The notes under the pieces are model-generated. The model was not told the DNA's origin and did not search any database. It worked only from the letters and a program-made list of their open reading frames with translations. From Isoetes taiwanensis (taxonomy: Eukaryota > Streptophyta > Lycopodiopsida > Isoetales > Isoetaceae): a stretch of 64,000 bases of DNA. Positions 17,406 through 30,633 of the stretch are shown one piece after another. Made by a program: the position numbers and the translations under genes. Position 1 is the first letter of the stretch. Every line of letters begins with the position of its first letter. The stretch covers positions 3,942,001 through 4,006,000 of the forward strand of contig JAJEKV010000073.1 in NCBI GenBank assembly GCA_021234155.1. The letters run 5' to 3'.

Positions 17406-18862
17406 TTCGACATCGACTTGCCAGGGATTAATATCCAGATGGGGGCAGAAGTAATGGGCATTGGCAAGTATGACCTCATTATAGGAATGGAGTATCTTGG
17501 ACCAGCAGGGGCCATCATCGATTGTGGGAAGCGGAAGGTGACCTTCCCAACGGCCGACGGCAAGATCACTGAGATCACAGGTAAAGAAGTTGTTCCCATC
17601 ATGCAGTGTATGTCTTCTAAGCGGCTGTTCAAGTGCATCAAGAGCGAGCAGGTAGCATACATCTTCAAGCTTGAGATTGAAGAACCAGAGTCGGAAGAAA
17701 GCAAAGAAGACAAGGTGTTCAGCAAGTTGCCGAAGCAAATAGCTAAATTGATCACGGAGTTCCATGATCTCTTTCCAGATGAGATCAAGCAGCTTCCTCC
17801 TTACAGGGGAGTCGAGTGTGAGATAGCACTCGAACCAGGAACAAAGCCGACAAGTAAGGCTCCATACAGAATGACGACGCAGGAGTTAACGGAGCTAAAG
17901 AAGCAATTGCAGGAGTTGCTCGACCTAGGCTTCATTAGACCTAGCGTCTCGCCGTTTGGAGCGCCCATTCTGTTTGTTAAGAAGAAGGATGGCAGTTTAA
18001 GGATGTGCATAGACTATAGGCAGTTGAATAAGCACACCATTAAGAACAAGTATGCGCTCCCCATATCAGATGACTTGATGGATCAGCTTCAAGGTGCAAA
18101 GGTCTTCTCCAAAATCGACTTAAGGTCAGGTTATCATCAGATCAGGATAAAGGAAGAAGATATCCATAAGACCGCCTTCAAAACGCGGTATGGGCATTAT
18201 GAGTTCACGGTAATGCCTTTCGGCTTATCGAATGCCCCGCGACGTTCATGAGGCTCATGAACGACATCTTCAGGGAGTTTTTAGACACCTTTGTGATTGT
18301 ATTCTTTGACGACATTTTGGTGTATAGCAGATCCCTTGAAGAACACGTGCAACACTTGAGGACAGTGCTGGAAAAGTTGAAGAGGCTCCAGTTGTACGCC
18401 AAGTTGTCGAAGTGTCACTTCGCAACGGAGAGGGTGGAATACCTAGGTCATGTGATATCAGCAGAAGGAATTTCAACGGATCCTGCCAAGATTGAAGCAG
18501 TGATTCAGTGGCCGGCACCGAAGAATGTGCATGAAGTCAGAAGCTTCCTCGGCCTAGCAGGGTACTACAGAAAGTTCGTGAAGAACTTTGCTAAGATAGC
18601 GGCCCCGCTAACAGACTTGACGAGGGCGGAAAAGGTAAAAGATTGGGCAGAGCATTGGCACAAGAAAGCCCAAGCAGGGTTTGAATTGTTGAAGGAAGCT
18701 TTAACAACCGTCCCAGTCCTAACCCTGCCAGACCCGGAGAAAGATAAGCTTGTAGCAACAGACGCGAGTAAGATAGCTACAGGCGCAGTGCTCATGCAAG
18801 AAGAGCGTGTGGTAGCGTATGACTCCAGGAAACGACGCCGAAACGCGCTACCCCACGCATGA
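17406..18862 (+). pseudogene. gypsy reverse transcriptase, two frames
   Basis: Two overlapping frames (17418-18251 and 18248-18862) encode the polymerase. Visible motifs: [22 protein letters not shown], the DYRQLN block, [23 protein letters not shown], the FFDD active site, LSKCHF, YLGHVIS and the connection region [12 protein letters not shown] single missing base after NAP near 18237 (CCG CGA CGT instead of the expected alanine-threonine codons) causes the shift. RNase H begins at the end ([18 protein letters not shown]). The copy needs at least one frameshift to be read through. Confidence 0.88.
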
Positions 18863-20645
18863 TCAGGAATTGCTCGCGGTTGTCAGGGCATTAAGAATTT
18901 GGAGGCATTACCTTTTGGGAAGGAAGTTCCAATTGGATACAGATCATCAGAGCCTCCAGTATGTATTCACGCAACCACACCTCAACCTGAGGCAGAGAAG
19001 GTGGATGGAGTTCCTTGAAGAGTATGACTTTGATATAGTCTACAAGCCATGGAAGCTCAACGTGGTAGCGGATGCACTTTCAAGGCATCCCCTGACAACT
19101 AGAGTGCATTGCAATGCAATTTCGACGCTCTCCAGCGATTTTGGTAAGAAGATTGAAGAGTCCTTGCCAACGGATGTGGATTTCAGGGAAGTATGGGCAA
19201 GCCTCTCTAGGGAAGCTAGAACAGATAAAGAGCGGGAAGCCTTTAAACATTATAAGAAGGAAGGTGACCTGTTATACCATAAGAACAAGTTGTGCGTACC
19301 CGAATCATCAGGTGTAAGGAAATTGATCCTCCATGATACGCACAACAGCCCAATAGCTGGCCATGCGGGATTCATGAAAACATATTTCAAAGTGCGCAGC
19401 AGCTATTATTGGCCAGGAATGAAGAAGCAAGTAGCTCGCTACATCAGGGAATGTCAGCTATGTCAGCAGACGAAGGCAGAGCAGCTTCGAATTCCAGGAG
19501 CCTTAGAGCCATTAGCGGTGCCAAACGCTAAGTGGGAGGTGATCAGCATGGATTTCATCACAGGGCTCCCAAGAACAGTAAGAGGAAAGGATGCCTTGAT
19601 GGTAGTGGTGGACAAGTTGTCGAAGATGGCACATTTTGTGCCTTGCAGGACCACAGATACGGCTATGGATACAACAAAGCTCTTCACCAAAGAGATCTTC
19701 AGGCTTCATGGCATGCCAAGGGAGATTATCTCCGACAGAGATCCGAAGTTTATGAGTGCCTTCTGGCAAGATCTCTTTGCGACCATTCAGACGAAGCTAT
19801 CCATGAGCACGGCGTATCATCCTCAGATGGATGGCCAAACGGAGCGGACCAACAGGATTTTTGAGGACATGCTACGGAACTATGTCTGGAATAAGCAAGG
19901 TATGTGGGAAGAATTTATTCACTTGGTGGAGTTTGCCTACAATAGCACCAAGCAAGAATCATCCCAAATGTCGCCGTTTATGATTAATTACGGCTATCAA
20001 TGCCTAACTCCAGACACTTGGCACAATCCCGTGTCAAAAGTAGAGGTTTCGCAACAGATGTTGTCCGACATGCAGCAGCTCGTGGAAGAAGTTCGAGGAT
20101 ATCTGCTAGTAGCAAGAAGTCGACAGAAGAGCATCGCCGACAAGCATCAAACAGTCAGAAAGTTCAAAGTTGGAGATGATGTATGGCTCAAGATCAAGGT
20201 GAAGCAGGCGAAGCTCAGGATCGGGAATTGCAAGAAGCTTGCTCCAAGGTGGGCTGGACCTTTCAGAATAATCAAGAGAGTAGGCAATCAATCCTACAAG
20301 CTAGACTTGCCAGCACACCTAAAGATTCATAAGGTCTTCCACGTGAGTTTGTTGAAGAAGCACACTCCAAATCCAGACGAAGTCTTGGACACTCCAACGT
20401 TGTTGGAAATGACAGAGGAGCAGCTGGAAATAGTTCCAGAATTGATTCTTGATAAAGCTTTCAAGAAAACAAGGAGGTCGGAGTTCCTCCAATACTTGGT
20501 CAAGTGGAAACACTTGCCAGTGGAAGACGCGACATGGGTACTTAAGAAAGATCTAGTAAAGCAGTACCCACAGTTTATGGAGCAATGGGACGGCAAGGTC
20601 ATCTCCGAAGAAATCGGCTCAGGCATGTCGATTTGTGTAGATTAA
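18819..20645 (+). pseudogene. gypsy RNase H end, integrase and chromodomain (608 codons)
   Basis: The longest intact stretch of pol. It continues RNase H ([34 protein letters not shown]), then integrase. The integrase has an HHCC zinc-binding region (H..H near LHDTHNSPIAGHAGF and CQLCQQTK), a DDE core (MDFITGLP, SDRDPKFMSAFW, DGQTERTNR) and a GPFRIIKRVG region. The C-terminus (residues about 540-590) is a chromodomain with FLQYLVKWKHLPVEDATWV. In chromoviruses this domain guides integration to chromatin. The frame joins the preceding part through a deletion of a few bases near 18830. Here it is intact on its own but lacks an upstream start. Confidence 0.88.
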
Positions 20646-21522
20646 TTCTATGTGTAGTTAAGATTAATCTACGCATGCAACCTATGCTAGGTATGGGTCG
20701 CATGCGTTATTACCGATGATGGGACCACTACGGTGATCTCTAGGGCGTGGTGTAATGTCAATGTAGGCATGACCGCGTTTCCGCTTGGGCGAGTGGAAGG
20801 TAGATTAGGAAGTCTACTGCTCCCCTAAGGAGAGGCGACCTCGAGAGAAAGGAGGTCATTAAGGAATGCACTGATAGGAAAAGCACCCCTAGCCCCATAT
20901 ATGCTTTGATAGGAGGAATCAGGCCTTCACGCCCCATATACGGGAAGGACCTATCCTCCACGCTGGGTGTAGGCATGAGCGGCATATAGGCATATAGGCG
21001 CTATCTCCATGGCCATAATGGAAGATTCACCCTCTTCCTACGCCGGGAGATTAGCCATGCATCCATGTAGATAGGTGGGGTGGTCACCATATAACCAAAA
21101 TTTTATTGATAATTAAATGGTACTAACGTAGTGTCGACCTGCAGGCCAATAGAGCCCTCCGGAGGGCAAGGAGGTCGAGCTACGAAGACTTGCAACACAA
21201 ATTTTGTTGGAATGTGTTGCAAGGAATGAAGAGTACCTCGAACAATAATTGTAGATATGAAATGATAAATTTTGATAAACTTAATTGGATATGATAAGTA
21301 AAACTATCGAAAGTAACTTGCTTAAAAGATGTTATGAATTGATAAGTTATTTTACAATATAATGGCGTGATAATGTTCTAAAAAATACAATGTGAAGGTA
21401 ATCTTAATAAATGTGTGTGGCTATACTAGTATATCAGGATGTATCGTGCTGATTGCGTGTTAGGATGATCCCAAGGTGGGGAGATCTACCCATGCCGCTG
21501 ACAAGCAAAGATTACAGGAGAA
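20646..21522 (+). other. gypsy 3' untranslated region
   Basis: There is no open frame of interest. Short repeats of GCCCCATATA(TG/CG) occur near 20890-20945 and a GGCATATAGGC pair near 20980-21000. It runs to the right LTR. Confidence 0.5.
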
Positions 21523-23167
21523 TGTGACGTAAGCTCCGGGTAACGTTATACCTACCCCCGTGATCTATACCACTACGCAGGCCATTTACCCTCGAACGGG
21601 ACGCAGTAATGCCACGCGAAGCTAAGGGTAGTCCCTAGGGGCAACTTGCTAAGAATGTGATGATATTAATGCACATTTACCAATGTGTACACATTAATGT
21701 GGGCACACATTTCCAAGGGACACTTTATGCCAAGTGGGCTATAATTAAGTGTACTCACGTACATTTACCAGCCGTACACATTAATGTGGGCACGATTTCC
21801 ATGTGGGCACATTTTGCCACCTAGCCATAAAAGGCAGGTTCATTCCCAATTATCCTACATGCCTAAAGGGGATAATTGAAACCCTAGCCAACCCCTTCTA
21901 TTTAAGAAGGGAAACCCTAATCGTCGCATTTTTGTTCCTGGTGGTTTTAGGAGCTCGCTTTGATCAGCCCCGTGGGTCAAACCGCTTCCGCACTGGGTTC
22001 TGAGCTGAATTGCCCCATTAGTTTCCCCCTTTGATTCTGCAAGTAAAAGTTAGTAGCGTGATTGCTGAGCCTGTGTCGAGGAGGAACCTGGGCGAGATCG
22101 TATTGGTTAATTTAATAGCCTAAACCACCTTCTAGTCATTAAATCAAGAGGGTTTAGCCTATTAAATTGCCTATAGCAACCCTCTAGATCTCTATAGATA
22201 TCAGACTTGAACCAAGAACCTAACTCTATGATATAGATTAGATCTAGTTCTTAGTTCTTTTATGATGTATATGGATGATGTATCTCATGAACTCCTCAGA
22301 TTGGGAAGGGGGTAGAGACCTAAAGCTTGCAGTAGATGCTCCTAGATTAGCCTCTCTAGCACACTATAGTTTCTGGCCTGGTGGTACAAGATCCACACTG
22401 TGTTGTGGGTGAAGGCCAGACTGGGCCGAAGGGGGCCCACACCACTCCCTCAAAGATCCCTCCGTGTAAGGCCTACCAGTGGATCATCGTGGACTAGGTT
22501 CAATGGCTCACCACCGAAGTGCTGTGAGGCATGGACTCTCGGCTGAAGTGGTGTACACTTTCCAAAGGTTCACTTAATATGGGCAGCACCCCAGTCACCT
22601 TGAGCTCCAAGCATGTAGACTGAGTGGGAATGATCCCCCCGCCCCATCTGGAATTCAGGGAGGATGAAACCCGTGAATAGCCCTTTGGCTATGCATCCCA
22701 AGGACTACAAATGTCCCGACACTTTTCAAATTCTACTCGCAGTGTGCACAGGAGGGGCGGATGGAGGGATAACTCCTATGCCATGTTCATATGCCAACAA
22801 ATCCAAAGGCTATGAATTCTCAGCCCCAGAATGAACTCGAGACCCAAGCCAGCCGGGCCATCCCTTCGAAGTTTAAGCCTTGGGTAGGACCCCTATGTAT
22901 GATGTCGATCGTTGTCTATGCAGATGTTGGATGCCCCACCCTTCGAGGTGGATATGTGCTATGTTGTATAATGACATGTTTACGCTCAAGAATCAGGTAG
23001 GCCCCGAGGGAGACGGCAGGGTAAATGACCTCTTCACTCTTCCCTAATCGGAACCCGCTGGGTAAAGTGTCATGTGGAGGGCCCCGTGATCTATGAGCCG
23101 GTATGGGATGAACTCCTCGCTTGTATACCTGGGTGAGTGCACCGGGGATACCAGTAGGGACGCCACA
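21523..23167 (+). repeat. gypsy right LTR (1645 bp), divergent
   Basis: Aligns along its length with 4170-5829 but with many short indels and substitutions, concentrated where the left copy has CG-containing words. The first 130 bases hardly align. It ends ACGCCACA before the CCCAA duplication. Only a weak purine run (ACAGGAGAA) precedes it as a candidate polypurine tract. Confidence 0.88.
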
Positions 23168-23172
23168 CCCAA
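23168..23172. repeat. target-site duplication CCCAA (right)
   Basis: Exact match to the five bases before the left gypsy LTR. Confidence 0.9.
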
Positions 23173-26150
23173 GTCATCCATCATGGTGCTACATTTTATA
23201 AAAATATTTTGCTTCTACTGCTCCTTCTCGTTCCTAAATGAAAGGCATTTGTTTCGATCCCGCATACGACAGTCCAATCTCCGCTTAGCTCAGTAATACT
23301 TTCAAATCTTCCCCAGAGTATTTTGTACTCCATAGACGCAATTTCAAATTATACGCCAGTGTCAACTCCAAAGGACCTGTCCAACATCTCCTTCCGCGAT
23401 AGGACGCAGATAAACCCACTTAAGACGGTTTCCCCAAAGTGGGTTTCCTTCGCTTCCATGACGTATTAAAAGTTGCCTTCGGCAAAATTTTGCAGAGCAC
23501 CCCATTCAAATCGAAGACAACTATTTTTGGAAAAGCCGGACTATCTCTATATAAAGTAAACACGTACTCATAAGATAAGAGGAACAAAATATTGAAATCG
23601 CGCCTGGCGTGATTTATAGAATAGAAACTAGAACAAGTAAAACGATTGGGCCAGACACAATACTTTCTTCTTCATCAACTCCCATGGTCTCTTCTTGCGT
23701 TGCTTCCTCATTATGGGTTATCTTTGGTCTGCCAGAACTATCAACCACATCACTTAGTTTCTCTATAGTCTAAACTACCATTGACATGTCATTACTCTTT
23801 ACACTAACTCAAGTTGAATTTGCATCACATCAATTTCTCGTCATTATCTTATTCCGGCCTTCAATTCTCCAATCACAATGGGGAGTGGCTCTCACATTCA
23901 ACTCTAGCACCTGTTGATTTATAGGCAAGGTGGGCACGTCGAGCATCGGGATATCCGTTCCAGATACCCCTCGACAGCGATCCATTTGCATGACGTAAAA
24001 ATTGGCGCCTCATAGCCGTAGGCAAAGCAATGGGCCCAAGTATTTTGGCCTTAGAGCTCGAAGCATTGCCATCAAAAGCACCACCTATTGGACCTCTTGG
24101 TCCTAGCTCCAAAATGATTTTTGGTATAGAAAAGTTCCGGTGAAGTTCCCAGTTGACGCGGAGACAACGCTTGCATTTCCCTACAGTTTCAAGGCTTCCC
24201 GATCGATATATTCGCCACGTGAAGCTCCCAGTGCGATGTATCTAAAGGGCAAAACGCCTCAATGAGATCCGTTCTTGTTCAACTTTCCCTTATATGTCAT
24301 CATCATCTCATCCCTGATATGCTCTCCAAGAAACGTCTCAATGAGATCCGTTCTTGTTCAACTTTCCCTTATGTGTCGTCATCATCTCATACCTGATATG
24401 TTTCCAAGAATCCGTGTGTCCTGGGTTTCGCCTCTCCGCCCATCTTTCTAACTCGTCCCTTCCTTGTTGTCGCGATATTGTTCAAGATAAAAACATTTTC
24501 ACCTGGGGTTCATCACCTTGATAAGCATCACACACAAGTTTATCATTTCCTGCTTCCCTAAGTCTTTCATAATTTTATCATCAAATGGCTATCGTGATCT
24601 ACAAGCACATGCACTGCTGTAAATAGACTCATTATCCTTTTGCTTTCCCCTTATCATTACAACTTGCCTTAATACTTTAGCAAGTGCTATTCCTAAATCC
24701 TTAGCAAATGTGATGCTGTAGTATTCACGTAGGACGTGTTGAGGGGCAAATGGTTTATGGTATAATGAATTCTCACATATAACCACGGGATGTGTTATAA
24801 AAGGTGTTGTAGTCTCTCGCGGACCATCTTGTGCTTCGCTATCAAAAACAAAGAGAGTGGTATCGCCGTCCATCAACACCCATGTCCGTAGTGCACACTT
24901 ATAACGGTGTATACTGGTCAAAAATGAGAATCATCTATCAAATTTCCACTGAAGCAAAATTTTTCTTTTCAGTCTATAGCACTTCGTGTGAATCCTTATA
25001 GGTGTGCAACATTTTAGACTTCTCACGTTTTTATAATATCCTCTCACCGTAAAACATTTTTCTTAGATCTATCTCATCGATATGTTGTATTTCTCCATTA
25101 GACCTATCTCTGACAATGATATCTCTCCTATAAGTCGTTGCAAGTGTTCTCCAACTTCTAGGACGCGGATATTTTTCAGCTCATCGAAGGCTTCTTCGAA
25201 TGATGTTCGGTCCTTCGCAGCAAATGTTTTTTTATAAAGAACTTCCTTTCTGATGCACTTGTCTAGGACTGATATCAATTCTCCATCATCCAATCCTTGT
25301 GCCTTTCTCATCTCTCGCGGATAATTTGAGCATCAAAGATGGATGTGTCGGCAATGGAAATCGCCACTTGAATCGCAACTCTTCCATATAGAGTATCCCG
25401 TAATTTGTCTCATTTTTCCGAACCGAATCTGATGAAATCATATCATTCCCAAGCTCTGAGGTCTTAAGTATAGGGTCGAAAATTGAACAAATGAAGATAT
25501 TTTTGAAAATTTTGCCTCAAAAAATCATATTTTAGAAGCTAGGAAGGTGGATTCAAACTCCATATGGTTAAACCGGCACGTATTAAGGGTCTACAAGTCG
25601 GATCAGTCGCCTAAGGCCCTCGAAATCTCTTATTACAAAAATCCCCTGTTTTGTTATGTTCTTGGCAAATCCGGCTTCCTTTTTTGTTTTTTAGCTTAGA
25701 TTTTGATTTTTTGACATGCGAGAGAGCAAATCGGGTCGTGATAGTCATGATTAACTGGCTAGATCAACCCAAAAAGGCCGGACCTTAGCCTGACCCGAAT
25801 TAGGGTTCTTGAGAACCCATCGAAATATCCCATAGGACAAAATTAAAAAGGAAGATCAAGCCATACAACAACCAATCCATGTGGATTATTAAACTTACAT
25901 GCTGCCTCCACGTGGGATCTGGCCCGTTGCCACCCCACATGCCCGGAGGTGCCACATGGCAGGGGGTGATTGGAGGGAATGCGTGACTAGGCCCGGGGGG
26001 ATAGGAATTTTTTTCCAAAATGCGACACGCTTCCCAAAAATGAAGTTTGAAGGTCATAACAAGGTCTTTTTGAAAAATTCTTTTTTTTCACATGGAATCT
26101 TTTTTGATGCTCTACAAGACGGGAGAATCTTTTTGCAAAAAATAGCATCT
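23173..26150. other. right flank of the gypsy insertion, no recognised gene
   Basis: Minus-strand frames at 24589-24921 and 25069-25311 have reasonable composition (for example FEEAFDELKNIRVLEVGEHLQ) and might be exons of a decayed gene that also includes the frame at 3661-4140. I recognise no family and could not join them with splice sites. Nothing else is clear. Confidence 0.2.
24252..24410. repeat. tandem duplication, period 79 bp
   Basis: Two copies starting AAACG(C/T)CTCAATGAGATCC at 24252 and 24331, differing at a few positions. Confidence 0.85.
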
Positions 26151-26164
26151 TGACTTTTGGCACA

Positions 26165-26525
26165 AAGATGGGGCTAATTTGGTGATGTGGCAAGGTTATA
26201 GAATGATGTGGCAAATAGGTGATGATATGGCACAATGGGGTGATGATTTGGCAATGGGGCAAAAGAACTTTTTTCTAGTCAAAACTTTTTGTGATGTGGT
26301 GAGGTGGATGACATGTGTATGGTGAGGTAGATGTACTTGGGTGATGATGTAGATGATTAAACATGACATTTGGCACTTTGATGATGAAGTGGATGATTTG
26401 ACATGATATTTGGCATTTTGGTGATGATTTGACATGACAATTGGCATTTTGATGATGACATGGATGATTTGGCATAACGTTTGATATTTTTGGTGATGAT
26501 GTGGATGACTTGACATAATATTCGG
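26165..26525. repeat. degenerate tandem repeat rich in GATGATGTGG
   Basis: Many imperfect copies of a roughly 30-40 bp unit with GATGATGTGGATGATTTGGCAT-like words. The apparent open frames here are by-products of the repeat. Confidence 0.65.
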
Positions 26526-26539
26526 CACACGTGCACATA

Positions 26540-29500
26540 TACATTAGAATTTGTGCATCAACTTGGCAGGTTTGCTTTTTCAATTTTGTTTGGCAAAAAT
26601 GTGCACTTTCTCTCTCTAGTTTTATTTTTAGAGAGCGAATATGGTCTTATACCTTAGGAATAGCCAAATTTGATGGAACTCTTTGCATTTTCTCAAGAAA
26701 ATGGATGAATCATGGGTATGTGATATGTTTTGACTAGAAAAAAAAAGACTTTGCCAACTCTTGGCTAGGGGAAATGATAATGGAGCATGGAAAGAGGAAG
26801 TATGAAGCATGAGGGGTGTTTCATGAGTGGGATCAAGATGGTAGGAACTAGGGAATCATGAAAGAAGCCTTGGAAAATGGAATTCATGCCAAAATAACTT
26901 GGATCTAGCCACATAGCAATGAAACTTGATGGTTCTTCCAAACTTTGACAAAAGGGTCTCCAATTTTAAGCTCAAATCTTTCTGCTTGAATCTCAACCTC
27001 CTTGCAATGCTTGTATGATATCCAATCAATGTCCTCCCTTGTCTCTTCATCATGAATGTCTTCTACGAGTCTTCAAAGATGGATGTCTTCAACCTTGTTA
27101 CTTGTTTAGCTTGCACACACGTGTCAATCCAAATGTTAGCCAAAGATGTACATCATGTACATGGCTCTTCAATGCTGCCCAAATGTGGCAGCATGGAGGA
27201 AAGACAATTATTGCCAAAGGACAAGATTAGGAAGTAAACCAGAATACCGAAGCATCAATGGTCGTTGCATCTTTAGTTAGAACGTGAAGCAAAAGTGTGT
27301 TATTGTATCTAACAATAGATATTGAAGAGCTTAAATACATCGACGTGTCTACCAGAGTACGAGTTGACGTACAAATAGGAGAATATAGATCTTCAACACC
27401 ATCGCACCGCACTAGGAGGAACATCAACAACGCTGTCAAGGAATGCATGTGCATCTCAAAGGGAGGCACCACGGGGACCTAATGCTTTAGTAGCATTTGT
27501 AATTGTGTAAGTTATAGACATTGCATGCATATTCCTTTTGTTATTCCCTCTCTCCCTTAGTGTAATAGATTAAAAGGAAGAGATGTTGGGACATTCGGAT
27601 GTGTGGAGCGATTAATATTCTCGACACTCTTCTTGCAGCATGATGCCAACATAAGGAGGAATCGACATGGAGAGGTTGATGGAGTCGACACAATAACATC
27701 GGATCTAGAGTCATCCTTTGGATGCCAAGACGAAGAATTCAACATGGAAGATTCTTTTCAAGGATATCACCTCCAGGCTTTTGGGAAGGAATATAGAAAA
27801 TTTCAAGTTGCCAACTACGTCATTGAAAGCATCACCAATGGAAATCCACAATGAAGAAAGTGACTTCAAGCAGGCAATGGTTGGATGAGCTTCTAACAAG
27901 ATCAAAGAGCTAAGATCATACATGCAAGTAGGGTAAGCTTATGGATGATAGCATCTATAATGGGATTTGGGGATGTTTTGGATATTCTCATTGAAAGGTT
28001 ACCCCCAAGATTGAGCTAAGCATCAAGAATTGGGAAGGATATGCATAGGAGCAACTAAATTTATGCATGTTTGTTAATAGACATCCAACATATTGAAACC
28101 ACTTTGGTGAGATTGATCACCTCGCTAAGAAGGAATCAGTAATAGGATAATTATTGACTATGTATAAAGCTAGTATCTCCAGGAAATAATCCAACTGAAT
28201 GAAAAGAAGTTTTCTAACAAGTCCAACCAACTTGTTATGATGGCATCAATTCAATTGCTAGGAATATTCCAAGAGAGTAATAAGAAAGAAAGGGAGAATC
28301 TCTAGAATATGAACAAGAATGATACATAGGTACATCTAAAGTAAGAAGCATATGTGATCGCATAGTCCTTTAGGACTAAAGGGGATGTGATGATGACAAA
28401 ACCTTGCGAGTTATAATCACTCTAAATAATTTTGTAAATCATCACTTTATGGATAGATATGTTAAACATGATGTGTTGACCCGCAACCTGGCTTAAGAGT
28501 TAAACACAAGAAGCCAACTTGAAACTATGTTCAAGTTGGTGTTAGAACCTCCAGATCACTTAGGTGATCAGTATCACTGAAATAGCTCAGAGGATATAAG
28601 TTCATACCTTTCCCATTTCCAAAAAAATGTAGCAATGGTCAAATAGGTATAGCTTGCAGGATGGATTGAATTTTTTATTTTGTCTCTTGATTCAGGCAGA
28701 GAAAAGAATGCTGAGCAATGTGGTGAATATCCTGACCAAGTCAGAATTAAGATCTGTGAGAAAATCAGGCTCAAAGTTGAGTCAATTTTTGGTGAATAAA
28801 GGTGAATAGTGCGCAGAAACTTGGATTTTGAGTTCCAGGACAAATTTTTAAGATATTCCAAAGCCAATATGTAGAAAAAATAGGGTAAACAAGGGGCAAA
28901 AGATCAAATTGCAGTTTGAATCAATGTAAGTATTTTTTTTGGCACTGATTTGTAAGTAACAGTAAAAAACTGTCTCAAACAAAATGTTGAAATTTGTAGA
29001 TCAAGTTGGGAAGAGTTTTTTTTTTTGGATTTTCAAAAGCACACTAGTGCTAAGGATGGCAAATATGAGGGGCGACTCCACCGAATTTGTAATAGAATTT
29101 TGAGTACTCAAAAAATGGTACAATCTGTATTAGAGATGCTTTTTATAACTTGGAAGCCAACTTTCATTGATGGAAAAATAATAGTGTCATAACATCTTTA
29201 CTGTAAAGATAATCAGTACTTCTAACAGCATTAAGGTCATTCAAACTTATGAAGAATAATAATATCATAGAAATTTCAGTTATATATTTGAAAATCCAAC
29301 TGAGAACTGCTCTAGATGCTTCATGGGTCTTTCAATCTTGATCAGCAAGTAAAGTAAGAATGCTTGAGCATGTCTGGGACTAAGAAACTTTTAAAATTAG
29401 TTCCCCACAGTATATAGTTTGTGTTTCAAATTCTAGCATCTTAGGTCTTAAATTTAGGCTCAACCTGTTCCTTATAGGCCGGAATCCACAAATAGGAGGT

Positions 29501-30120
29501 GCTCAGAGAGGATGGAAGAGATTTCGGGGAGATTCGGGGTGTTTCCATAATTTTAAAGTTCTTGAAGAAATCCCCCGATACGGTTCTCACGTATAAACGC
29601 CGTATTGTGTATAAAAGGATCTTTTAAGCTTTTCGACTATGGTTTTAAGGGCCATAAAAATAGAATAGCCAATTCTTGATATCAAGGCTTTGAAGGTTGA
29701 ATCATAGGGGTAGTGGCAACTAAACCGTTTTCATAGACCCTTTTTTCTTAAAGTTTTAAGTTATGGCATGGAGACCTTCATGCATCTATAGAAGGTTATG
29801 GTAGCAAGATATCAAAGGAGATAAATAAAAAATTATGATGGCACAAGAGGCAAGGAACCTTTCTTAGACCTTAAATGCTTGTGTTGACTTTGAGGATGAG
29901 CATCTTTTGACCCCCACATCAATATTGACTACCAAGCTCTTCCAAACTTTGACCTACTCTTCCAAGGTAATTTGACCTTGTCTTCATGAATAAACCAATA
30001 GTTAATATGTTGCTCTTTGGGCGACATCTCGCCAAAACAAGAAAATGGATGGTCCCCTCAGCCATAGAATGCCAAAAATAGACATGTATAGGGGTCTTCA
30101 ACCTTTGACAACATTTCCAG
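26540..30120. other. no recognisable gene
   Basis: AT-rich DNA. Open frames (for example 27603-27854 plus) are short and match nothing I recognise. A GTATAAAAGG motif lies at about 29608, with no frame behind it. Confidence 0.3.
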
Positions 30121-30149
30121 ATGAAAATGTGATGAAACAGGGATGTGGA

Positions 30150-30300
30150 CTGTAAATGTGATGGAATGAGTGAATATGGTAGTGATATAATGTGAATGAA
30201 GTGTGGAGAGTGTATGGAGATGAAATGAGGGTGAATATGGTGGTGATGTGATGGGAATGAAGTGTGGTAAGTGTATGGTGATAGAATGTCAGTGAATCAA
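30150..30300. repeat. tandem repeat, period about 61 bp
   Basis: Two copies from TGAATATGGT(A/G)GTGAT through GTGTATGG(A/T)GAT at about 30171 and 30232, with a related partial unit before them. Confidence 0.7.
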
Positions 30301-30633
30301 AGCCATAAGTATGCATGTTTGCTTCAAGGAATGAAGTCTTAACCTCTGTCACTGGCACAGACACCTCCGTTAAATTATACCTTAAACGCAGTGCAGAAGA
30401 TTAAAGGGAGAAGCTTCAGCAGAACGAATTCCTTAAGAAAAACAATGTTCATAGCTTAGAAAAAAATCCACGAAGCCAACCCCTTGGTGATGCGGAGGAG
30501 GAGGAGAAGAAAACCGAAAGCAAGAGAGAAGAGCATAGCGGAAAATTTTGAGAGATTCTTTTAATTTCCTTGACCCTTGGATCTGAAAATAAGGGATACA
30601 AGAGTGTAAGCTAGGTCACATCAAAATTTTAGA

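Larger units (their letters stand above)
4170..23167 (+). mobile_element. Ty3/gypsy chromovirus with accessory modules, interrupted by a copia element
   Basis: Both LTRs begin TGTGACG and end in ACGTCACA or ACGCCACA. The whole is flanked by the 5-bp duplication CCCAA (4165-4169 and 23168-23172). A primer binding site matching initiator tRNA-Met follows the left LTR. Order of parts: LTR, PBS, hairpin A (split by the copia element 6079-11770), hairpin B and accessory region 1, hairpins C and D and accessory region 2, gag, protease, reverse transcriptase, RNase H, integrase, chromodomain, LTR. Without the copia insert the element is about 13.3 kb, large for a chromovirus. Gag-pol is split by several frameshifts, so this copy is probably not autonomous. 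Confidence 0.92.

Noticed and set aside
26275-26583. Minus frames rich in H, S and I (for example 26196-26528)
   Set aside because: Produced by the degenerate GATGATGTGG repeat; the composition is that of the repeat.
30150-30300. Possible coding repeat protein
   Set aside because: The 61-bp period is not a multiple of three, so it cannot encode a regular peptide repeat.
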